Below, in pieces: positions 55,721 through 64,000 of a DNA stretch of 64,000 bases. The stretch is from contig OX463829.1 in the NCBI GenBank assembly GCA_949825045.1, positions 4,278,001 to 4,342,000 of the forward strand, written 5' to 3'. Within the stretch, counting starts at the first letter, position 1. Each line of letters begins with the position of its first letter. The notes under the pieces are model-generated. The model was not told the DNA's origin and did not search any database. It saw only the letters and a list, made by a program, of their open reading frames with translations. Made by a program: the position numbers and the translations under genes. Origin of the DNA: Argyresthia goedartella (Eukaryota; Arthropoda; Insecta; Lepidoptera; Argyresthiidae).

Positions 55721-56522
55721 AACCAAACACAAGAAACATATACGTACAGTTAGAAATTAAAGAAATATTAACAGCCACAAAGATTGGTTTGACTATCCAA
55801 CTCCCGTTCACCGGTCGTTCACATTCTAATTAGAAGCCATGTGAAGGTGGTCCGCAATGGTCCGGGGATTGGACAGTCCAGCCTCCCTGCAATAAGGGCA
55901 GTCCTAATCGGCCAATGCTGTCCTTCTTCCGCAGCAGCGATCGAACGGAGATGGGCAACTACGCCGAGGAGCTGGGCCACTTCCGGTCCGCCCGGTTCAT
56001 GCTGGCTGCCGTGGTTGAGGAGACTGGCCTGTAGGTACTCCGGATATCCCGTTGATGTTACCACACTTCCGGTAGTTCACAGTAAAACCAAGTGCTATTA
56101 AAAAAAACGAACCAAATTTTACCCTAAAATTGGTGATTTTCAATTATGCCGGCTAGAAGTGGCAACTTGTCAAGGCAAGGCAAGTTTGTTTACGTAATTT
56201 TAAATAACTACTTGGCTTTACGCTACATCTCTTGAAATGTAGAGATAATTTTAATATTACAAGGATCCACCAGGAAAAATATTACCTCTTTGGCGGAGAG
56301 GTCGAGCGAGGGTTCCCGTATTTAAATTCATGCTGGGAAAGTAGGCAATAAACCCGGATGTAAAATATTCAAGAATGTTTATGTTTGTGACTTCGTCGCT
56401 GTTTCCCACAACACATGGTATTAAGTTAATGAAGTTTGATCGGAACTTCCTTCTACGCTCCACTTCCACTGCTTTCTACGTTTTGAAGCCTACGTAACAA
56501 GTAACTGACATACTTAGACCAC
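55721..56522. other. no gene called; G+C-rich open stretch
   Basis: 55830-56064 is G+C-rich and open in two frames on opposite strands (86 codons +, 81 codons -). Neither matches a family I know. A splice-acceptor-like cttcttccgcag at 55921-55932 precedes a short frame (MGNYAEELGHFRSARF...) ending in a stop, so an undetected exon is possible but unsupported. Confidence 0.35.
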
Positions 56523-56720
56523 CTTGGCGATCTCTGTGGCGCCGCGGTTGTGGCCGTGCCTATTATGCGAGAGGTCCCGGGTGCGATATCCGACAGGGGA
56601 TACAGAAAAAAAACCTCAGCTCTTGGATATGTGTGTGATGTCGCTGTGTCTGGTTCCCACGACACATGGTGTCCTAGTGTGGGGCCAGTGGCAATGTAGT
56701 ATGTAAATGTTTATTTTTAT
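56523..56720 (+). mobile_element. tRNA-derived SINE, type 2
   Basis: Head gcgatctctgtggcgccgcg, decayed B-box gtgcgatatcc, and body words gtcctagtgtggggccagtg and gcaatgtagtatgtaaatgt. Followed head-to-tail by another copy. Confidence 0.78.
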
Positions 56721-56896
56721 GTTAACCGCTGTGGCTTTTCGGTTCGAGGCTCTGCCTCCCAACCGAAAGGTCCCCGGTTCCATACCATACTGGGGACAAA
56801 GATAAACCCAGGTTGGATGTTTATACATGTGTGACGTCACTATTTCTGGTTCCCACAATACAAGGTATTCTAGTGTGGAGCCAGAAGCAAAATATA
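56721..56896 (+). mobile_element. tRNA-derived SINE, type 2, adjacent copy
   Basis: Head gttaaccgctgtggcttttc, region ggttccataccatactgggg in the B-box position, and body ttctagtgtggagccagaag. Ends before an (aatc)n run at 56897-56914. Confidence 0.72.
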
Positions 56897-56904
56897 TCAA
56901 TCAA

Positions 56905-57301
56905 TCAATCAATCAGCCGAAATGTACCCACTGCTGGGTACAGGCCTCCTCCTCACCAGGCCGTCTACTCCGGTCCTGAGCCTTCCGCATCTATTGCCTA
57001 CCAGCTATGGAAATGATATCATCCCTACCTCTGGCTGGTGGTCTGACTATTGGAGTCTTACTGTTGCCAGCGGGGGCAGCCTCCATGCTACGGCATAAAT
57101 GCCTTGTGCTTGGGAACCTAGATTATATACTTGGTTGGTACATTTAATAACCACGTGCATAGCGATAGTTGATGAGATATTTCCGCATACCTGTGACAGC
57201 CAAACTGTTATTGCTACAGTACGTGAGGGCCGGCACACCCAGTGTCCTGCCCACCCCCACTTCAGTCTTGTAATTCGCTTGCCGACATCGACCGACGACA
57301 A
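56905..57301 (-). pseudogene. RTE-type LINE 3' remnant
   Basis: On the minus strand from 57301: VGKRITRLKWGWAGHWVCRP, matching the LKWxWAGH block of RTE proteins, then decayed sequence ending near 56915 with the RTE-end words (ggaggcctgtacccagcagt when reversed). Internal stops and a small insertion at about 57110-57180. Confidence 0.65.
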
Positions 57302-57339
57302 TGTTTGTGCCTGTTTAAATAAAATAAATATTGCCCATT

Positions 57340-57665
57340 AATCTCCCCACCGAAGACCAAGGACCTTTACCCGGATACGAGTAAGATTAGGCCATACTCC
57401 AGCACGCTGGCTCAGTGCCGATTGATGGAGGGGTGTCGGGCTGGTGGCCAAACCGACTGTCGGAAGTTATCAAGCTGCCCCATTAGGGCCACTGACATAG
57501 CTTTTCGACTATTACCACCGAGTGGTGATAGTAGCCGGTGCCAACGTGTAACGCTTAACATGTCATCTAAAACATGGAAGCGCCCAAAACAAATGCCACG
57601 CCACAGTACCCGTCTCAGCCAGATGTTGCTATCAGATGAGCGGATACCGCCAGGCCACGGACACT
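57340..57665 (+). repeat. repeat C copy
   Basis: From ctccccaccgaagacc to ataccgccaggccacggaca; homologous along its length to 13499-13870 and 59968-60310. It ends about 60 bp before a receptor exon. Confidence 0.72.
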
Positions 57666-57727
57666 CCTGGTATAAATGCAACCAGGCCAAGCTAATTATG
57701 TTTCTTAGTGCAGTAATCCTCTTCCAG

Positions 57728-57907
57728 AATCATGGCGAACCTCGCATCCCCCATACCGATGATGGATCCGAACACCAACAACGACAGCGGATACGCCCCC
57801 TCCAACATCGAGGAGACTAAAGAGCACTCCCCCCCTACCTCCCCTCAGCATGGGGAGAAGAAGCGGGAAGGGGAGAAAGAGGGGGAGAAGAAGAAGCCAG
57901 AGTTCAA
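57728..57907 (+). CDS. Dop2R: D2-like dopamine receptor, exon in third intracellular loop
   Basis: A 180-nt exon between a ctcttccag acceptor and an AA|gtgagt donor. Its first base completes the Lys codon begun in exon 43527-43717, and the frame stays open: MANLASPIPMMDPNTNNDSG, YAPSNIEETKEHSPPTSPQ, then a very basic/acidic KKREGEKEGEKKKPEF. The Ser/Pro-rich then Lys/Glu-rich composition fits a long cytoplasmic ICL3. Both ends are in phase 2 and the length is a multiple of three, so it could be skipped without a frameshift. I rely on frame continuity and a remembered similarity of the NDSGYAPSNIEE motif to insect D2 receptors. The 83-codon minus frame over it is a shadow. Confidence 0.8.
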
Positions 57908-59967
57908 GTGAGTATGGACTGAGTTTAATTGGGTATTGGAAAAAACAATTAAACAAATTTAAAATAATAATGTCAGACAGAAGCCTTAATAAAAAATACG
58001 GAGTGGCAGAGACACAATAGTCAATTTGACAATGTAGTCCAATATATCTAGAAACGTGTCTGAACCTATTTCAACAAAAAAAATTGACAATATCAGAATG
58101 GTATACTGCTGGAAAGTCAAAAAGACAAAATTTGACTATGACGTCGAATGCTATTATTTCATAGAACTCGTGAACAAAATCACCTTTTCGACAGTTCCAA
58201 AAAAGTATCTATTTTGACTAGCAGTCAAATACCGTATTGTGCCCATTTTTAGCCAGTTATTATATTTTGTGTAAAAAAGACCAAATTTAACTTCAATGTG
58301 TTAGGACGTCACATCACAATGTTTACTTAACTACGACTGACGATCAAAACGAGCGTTTTGACAACTCTTAAAAAGTATCTATTTTGACCATTAGGAAACA
58401 TGAATAAATTTGACTTTTGCTTTGCATTTCATTTATATGTTAATAGTACATTACTTCAGAGGGAAGAAAGTGACAGTTCCATACCGAGATTATGGCATTT
58501 GCGCCACGAGCTTGCGAGGGGCGCAAACCGTTTGAGGTATGGAACTGTACTTTATCCTGAGGTATGTATAGTGCTTTTTATTACACCTACGAGGAAAATT
58601 ATAGACATAAATGCATCCATATTTTACAAAAAACACAAAGATAAATGCTAAATCAATCGAAGTTTTTGCGAAAATGCGCGGGCTTTTCCTTTTTTTATTC
58701 GCCCGTTTCTGGAGTAGGCTAAGATCATAAGGTCATGCAGCCACTTCTTCCGTGATTCCGCGCGTTTTATATACAAAAATAATTTCGTTTTTAATTTTCT
58801 GTATGCACCAAGGATGGTAAAAAAAAAACTGTATGTGGCCAGTAACAATTTACTTGAAATTTAATTAGTAGACAGTTAAAGTCTCTTTGCAGTATGACTG
58901 CTGACAAATTAAAAAAAAAACCGGGTATGTAATAGAATTTCATACATACTTCCCACCCTTGGGTCGGAAGGATTTTCATACAAACTTCCATACCTTGGGA
59001 TGAAAGGATTTGAAGGGCGGGATAAAGGCCTTTCTTCCCTCTAATTGGTATAATTAGTATGTATTTTCAGAGCAGGTGTGATAAAAAATATTTTAATGTA
59101 ATGCCAAAAATAGCGGAATAAAATATTTCAAACGGACACTAGACAGTTTGGCGCAAAAACGGACCTACAGCGCAAGTACGTAATAGTTTGTCAGTCTCCT
59201 TCTCCTTTTTTCGCATAGAAAAGGAGAAGGAGAAATGCATAATTCTGTTCCTTACTGAGAACAACAATTACCTCACTTCCTTCAATGGGGTGTTTCAAAA
59301 CATGTGCTGTTTGACGTCACGTTAAGATCGTATTTTGTGTTGAAAATCGATACGAAACGTGCAAAACACAGGCCTTTAATGTTTTTCGTTCTCAAAATAT
59401 TATTAAATATGATAAATATCTTAACCAAAGCTTCTTTAGAGAACCACTTGGTGTTTAGTTGATGAGGCTTGAGGGTCGAGTTTACTTAAGTATTTGTATT
59501 GGTTTGAGATGAGTTGAGGATCGTGGAGATGAAGGATCCTATTTTATTGTTATTACTGACATAGTTAACTTGTATAAATAAACCATAATAATTATTATTA
59601 TTATTTAACAAGCGGAACCGCCTGTTCAGAATATCATCCGCGCACTAAAATCGTTGTTTTCTAAACATAAATTGCTAGGAATCCATTAAATATCCCAATT
59701 ACAAATCGCTCTCCCCCAGTAAATCGCATTACTCAATCGACTGATCGCATTATGCCGCCGACACACTATCCTGTGTTATGGTAATTGTGTTAAAGCCGCA
59801 TTTACATGCAAATACAGACTCGTCGACAAATATTTGATGTTGTGTTCGAATAATCAGGATATTACAGGATGTGGGAATTTTTGATGATTAAAAATTTTTC
59901 CAAGTCGTCAGACGCGTTAATTTCACTTTTACTGGATAAATATAGATAATAATAATAATAATAATAA
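57908..59967. other. 2 kb intron without genes; hairpins
   Basis: Contains a compound hairpin at 58473-58548 (outer arms of 13 bp, inner arms tttgcgcc/ggcgcaaa) and a hairpin at about 59195-59236 (ttctccttctcctttt / aaaaggagaaggagaa). (aat)n occurs at about 59948-59966. No coding sequence recognised. Confidence 0.5.
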
Positions 59968-60310
59968 TGTAGCCCATTAATGTCCCCACCGAGGAGCAAG
60001 GGCCTTTACCCGGATACGAGTAAGATTGAGCCATACTCCACCACGCTGGCTCAGTGCGGGTTGATGGAGGGGTGTCAGAAGCCAGCTGCCCTATTAGGGC
60101 CTCTGACACACCTTTACGACTACTACCAACGAGTAGCGATAGCAGCCGAGACCTACAGCTTAACGTGGCATCCGCAACACGGAAGCGTCCGAAACAAAAA
60201 CCACATAGAACGGACACCCATCCAGTGCCCGTCTTGGCCAGATGTTGCTTCCCGCACGATCGTTTCCGATGTGCGAATACCGCTAGGCCACGGACACTTA
60301 CTGGATAACG
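59968..60310 (+). repeat. repeat C, near-complete copy
   Basis: Starts tgtagcccattaatgtcccc, includes ccacgctggctcagtgcggg, and ends gctaggccacggacac. A run of (aat)n lies directly before it. Small deletion near 60075 relative to 13570. Confidence 0.75.
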
Positions 60311-60417
60311 TGACAGAAAATTATTCTACGAGTATTATATGTTAATTTATTAAATGTACACATTGATAAGGCCAAAAATATATGTACTTACATATAGAGA
60401 CACACCTGCTCTCATAC

Positions 60418-60930
60418 GGGGCGGGCAGAAGCACAATTGTGTCCACGTTTAGCTAGATATTCGAAGCTTCTACGTCTCAGGGGCCTAGCCTATTGCCAAA
60501 GCTATAGACATAGGAAGTAAAGGAAGGCAGGGCTTTAGACCCCAGGCCATTCGGTTCTGGAATGCACTCCCCTGCACCATCAGGGACAGTCCAACTCTCA
60601 ATATATTTAGAAGTCGTGTGAAGAAGAATTACCTCTCTCTTTAGAGTTATAGGTATGTATGTAAGTATTTATTAATGTGGTATATACAATAGTAGTTGTA
60701 GTATATTATAAGTATTTAGTATATTATTATGGTTATTAAATAATTTATTTTATTTATTATTTTATATATTGTACACATAGGTCTACCCCTGCTCTGTAAA
60801 CAACCTTTCCCATGTTAACCTGGTTTGCTGGAAGAGATCTCTTATCAGAGATAAGCTCGCCTTTGTACGCTTTTTTATGTAACTCTTAATTTTTTGTATG
60901 ATTTGTGTGCAATAAAGAAATTATGAATTC
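60418..60930 (+). pseudogene. LINE D C-terminal end and 3' UTR
   Basis: After a repeat-like start (60418-60500), the sequence reads RQGFRPQAIRFWNALPCTIR, DSPTLNIFRSRVKKNYLSL and a stop at about 60642. This is the C-terminal tail of CR1/jockey-type RTs, where an RFWNALP motif precedes the last ~25 residues. A 3' UTR follows to 60930 with agagatctcttatcagagat, aagctcgcctttgtacgc and gtgtgcaataaagaaattat (polyadenylation-like AATAAA). The same family lies in reverse at 32795-33235. A further tail fragment is at about 60950-61035. Confidence 0.75.
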
Positions 60931-61035
60931 ATTTTATCTTCTTAAAAAAAAACTTCATAGAGAATAAGCTCACCTTTGTATAGGAATATTTTATCAAAAT
61001 TTTACTATTCGTGTTTAGTGTGCAATAAAACGGCA

Positions 61036-61705
61036 TTATAAAAATCATTTTAAAATCTGCGCAAAACCACATTTTCATTCTTCAGTGAGGTGATATTATG
61101 AGCCCGGGAATTACCCTACTTACCCTAATCATGCAATTTTAGAACTAAGTGCCTCTGCTGCCATCTGTTGCACTTAATTTACATCAACTAAGTACTTGTA
61201 ATTTTCCGTCGTAATATTATTTAAACTCCTAAGATGCTTACTATACCTAACTTAAAAGCCACAAACTTAAAATGTTATGTTATGTAGGTAAATTCAAATT
61301 TGGAATCGGATTAGTGGTTCATTAAATGACTCTGAGTACATCGGTTAGTGTCGGCGCACACGAGCCACAAAATGCCGCCACAGCCACCTTTAAATGAATA
61401 TTTTATGTGGACTCGGTCGTTGTGGTCAAGGAACGACTCTAGATGGAAAATTCGAAAGCAGCTGTTTGGACTCGTTAAGAGACAAACATACTAAAAGTCC
61501 TCACCCCTCGGAGGGATGAGGGGAGGGCACAAAGAAGGTCCCGTTTTTTAGTATTTTTCTTACATCTCGAAAATGACTCGTCCTAGGAAAAGTCGGAAGC
61601 AGAAAGTTTGACTCCGCAACTTTGATTCTACACACTTATTATTATTACCTATTCCCAATCTTTGTCTAGGATATTACCCCCGAAAAATATAAGGTTTAAT
61701 GACTT
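61036..61705. other. no gene recognised
   Basis: AT-rich with a G+C-richer stretch around 61340-61560 containing 'cctcggagggatgaggggag'; no frame of interest. Confidence 0.4.
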
Positions 61706-62145
61706 ACATGATATAGTAGTTTATGTGACTGATACATAATGGAGGGCATTAAGAAGGCGAGTTTCATAATAATATCACTCGAGAATTTTAATGCCTAATT
61801 ATGTACAGTACTAGTTTATCTACACACATATCATAAGCTCTCTTTAATGTGTTCAGGAACCGCATGTTCGACCGGCATGGTGGCATTTATAATTCCTTTG
61901 CACTTTTTTAGCTTGTTCAGTAGCACCAACTTCACAAACAAAGTAGGGCAAATGGGCGGCAATCAGGCGGGCGTCGGCGTTCGAAATTTGAGTCATAATA
62001 TGTAGAAAAATTACACATTATGGTCATAATGTGTAATTTTTCAGATAAGAAATGAGTTTTTACCAAGTACTTTAACTCTATGATGATCGTAACGTGCTGT
62101 TTTTGTTCACAGTAAAGAGGGTTTATGATACGTTTGTAGATAAAC
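61706..62145 (+). mobile_element. single-arm copy of the palindrome element
   Basis: Matches the right arm of the 23272-24284 palindrome from its centre outward (tagtagtttatgtgactg ... ggcgggcgtcggcgttcgaa ... gagggtttatgatacg), with some divergence and an internal change at about 61885-61915. It keeps a nested hairpin, aaaattacacattatggtca/tgaccataatgtgtaatttt-like, at 62005-62042. Confidence 0.78.
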
Positions 62146-62444
62146 ATAGTTAATGTCGACATAATTCTAATAAGTACAAACACGAGGTGACAGCCAGAAC
62201 AGTTCGGGTAAGTACGTCAAATAAGTTATCGAAGTGCTATAGTGTTAAGGTATAGGTAAGTTTAAGCTTATTAATGGATGTATGGTTACATTCCAACCTG
62301 TCCCTTCGGAAAAAGATCAAACGAAACGCATTCATGATAATTATATGAAATTCTGGTAAAAATTACAGTTAAAATTGTAAGTAAGTAGGTATACAGATTT
62401 GTAAAAGTAGTGATCAACGCAGTATACGTTGTTTAAATGTTAAG

Positions 62445-62753
62445 TCAGGGTATTTTTATTCCGATGAAATATGTTGAGTTATTAATCTTTTGAATGTATA
62501 CATTGTTTTCGCGTTTCTTATAGATCCTCATCAAGGGTAGTTGGTTGTAAAGTCGCGCTCCGTCAGTAGTTATCATCGTTTTGCCGTAATTAGTTCGATG
62601 TTTGGGTATGACTAGGAAGCTTGCTCGCCGCTTATGGCGGCGGCCAATAACTCGTTTTCGCTGGGTGAACGTTATTTTAGTGTCGATACTACTGTTGAGG
62701 GATTTTCGTATAAACATACACACACTATACTTGTAAAGTTTTTTGATGTCCAT
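62445..62753 (-). pseudogene. LINE RT C-terminal fragment
   Basis: A 102-residue minus frame. SFLVIPKHRTNYGKTMITTD and GARLYNQLPLMRIYKKRENN resemble the conserved C-terminal segment of CR1/jockey-type RTs (TxYGxxxIxxxGxxLWNxLP). No RT catalytic motif is present, so it is a 5'-truncated LINE piece. Confidence 0.62.
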
Positions 62754-62814
62754 TAATTTTGTTTCTGCATATATTTATTTTGTCGGTGTGTGATAACTAT
62801 AATTAAATATACGT

Positions 62815-62900
62815 GTTCGCTTCGCTCACCCCCTTTACCCTTCACCTAAGCTACCGCAGTGTTTTGCCCTGATATTATCTGCGCAAATCAATATTAATTA
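62815..62900. repeat. MITE core fragment
   Basis: gttcgcttcgctcaccccct, then tacccttcacctaagctacc and gcagtgttttgccctgatat: the family core also seen at 2630, 4812, 12270 and 24690. Confidence 0.68.
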
Positions 62901-64000
62901 TATCCACCAGAGTCTTGTGCTGATTATACACAGTAACCTGTTAAATCTTGCTGTAATACTTACTGTAACCTTCGATATTTGTGAGTATGAATAATAGCCG
63001 ATTAGTATGCTCAATAGCCGAATCATTAATTGACCGTAGCATAAATATCTTTCCTAATTCGTCATCTACCGTTGAAAAGTTCGGAGCTCATTCATAAACC
63101 TAGACAACGATTGGGAATCGATAAAAAGTGCCTAGGATCAAATCTGCTTTCTACTTTTCCATCTAGACAACCCTTTTAAGAACTCATTTCGCTAGTGTAC
63201 CATTAACCACTAGTTCACAAACTAAATTCCTATAAATCAACGACACTGGGTATAGCAGTAAGTGGCCATTTTAAAATCTAATAGTCATATATGCAATTAA
63301 TGCTGGCGCCTGGTTGTTTATGATCATTACAATGTAATCGTGGGAACAAATGTACATTTATCATGTAACTTATGTACATGCTATCTGTTGTATTTTATTT
63401 ATCATGTATATTTTATAAGTAATTTGTTTAGACTATTTGTATAGATTATAGATAATATGTATAGATTTTTTTTGCGCACTAGGACTGTCCTGCAGCACAT
63501 GATGGAGGAGGCCTATATCCAGAAATAGATGCCCGCGAAAGAAAAGGAATTATATTATAATAAAATAAAATATTCATTACGCTAACTTAAGGTGATACGA
63601 AAAAATATGGGTTTTTTTCGAAACCACTCATGAAGTCATCTACAGATTTGATTTTTGGGTTAACGTTTATTGAGTATTTGATTAAGATTTTCACTAAAGG
63701 GAAACGCGATTGGATGAAATTTTCTCGATAGAATTTAATTACGAAAACACCTCTAAATTGTTTTATTTTTTCCTGTAATTCTGAAATCCTATCTAATTTC
63801 ATTGTGGATTTACGTTTGAAATGTAGATATTATGTATTCGCAAAATCTCCTTAAAAACTTTTTAACAAAATAGCGTAGTTTATTTTTAAACATTTTTTCT
63901 GTGGTTTAGCGCCATGTTTTTTCATTTTTTCCCGTTACCGTGTCTCACACTGCGGGTATTTCCGCCTGGAGTAACGGGGACCTTTGCACGGACGAGGTAG
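62901..64000. other. no gene; RTE 3' end trace
   Basis: 63481-63535 (ggactgtcctgcagcacatg ... gaggcctatatccagaaata) resembles an RTE 3' terminus. A 71-codon minus frame at 63802-63587 has no recognised motif. Downstream Dop2R exons (TM6-TM7) were not found. Confidence 0.4.

Noticed and set aside
55919..56032. Possible exon after an acceptor-like ttcttccgcag
   Set aside because: Frame stops within ~28 codons after its Met, no donor in phase, and it breaks continuity between the two ICL3 exons.
57705..57956. 83-codon minus-strand ORF over the last receptor exon
   Set aside because: Antisense shadow of a spliced + strand exon with good splice sites.

Overview
This window is nuclear DNA of an insect, most likely a moth or butterfly. 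It is AT-rich and consists mainly of transposable elements. The only host gene I can support is on the + strand: four internal exons of an invertebrate D2-like dopamine receptor (Dop2R), at 24306-24418, 41311-41563, 43527-43717 and 57728-57907. Their splice phases fit together. They cover TM3 with the DRY motif, TM4-TM5, and two pieces of the third intracellular loop. Exons for the N-terminus/TM1-TM2 and for TM6-TM7 are not visible, so the whole window is probably intragenic or intronic. The lepidopteran assignment rests on remembered resemblance of the SINE, LINE and MITE families to moth repeats, not on a search.

Layout. 1-24.3 kb: a decayed mariner (402-2554), several MITEs, two truncated LINE copies of one family ('LINE A'), tRNA-derived SINEs, a Helitron helicase relic between two ~520-bp inverted arms (18.1-20.7 kb), and a ~1 kb palindrome (23.27-24.28 kb) that ends about 20 bp before the TM3 exon. 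24.5-34.55 kb: a terminal-inverted-repeat element split by a ~9 kb non-LTR retrotransposon with OTU-protease-like ORFs, an AP-endonuclease start and RT remnants, flanked by a 25-bp target-site duplication. Its OTU part is duplicated in two tiers, and two other LINE fragments have inserted into it. 34.9-39.6 kb: a nearly full-length LINE A (minus strand) with a coiled-coil/SGNH-like ORF1 and an EN-RT ORF2.

41.3-43.0 kb: just after the TM4-TM5 exon lies a minisatellite of 33-bp units. By sequence these derive from the TM4-coding part of that exon. The array, the exon's 3' end and its splice donor have been duplicated together. 44.5-55.7 kb: an RTE 3' fragment, a LINE (45.3-52.6 kb) interrupted by a younger I-group LINE with RNase H and a ~12-bp target-site duplication, and then a jockey-like LINE. 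55.7-64 kb: SINEs, RTE and LINE tails, the fourth receptor exon, hairpins, and a single-arm copy of the palindrome element.

The mobile-element genes are nearly all broken; the clearest uninterrupted ORF is in the nested LINE at 47777-50059. The most interesting observations are the receptor-derived minisatellite with its duplicated pseudo-exon, the OTU-bearing retrotransposon, and the palindrome pressed against a short receptor exon. All element boundaries and family assignments were made by eye and are approximate.
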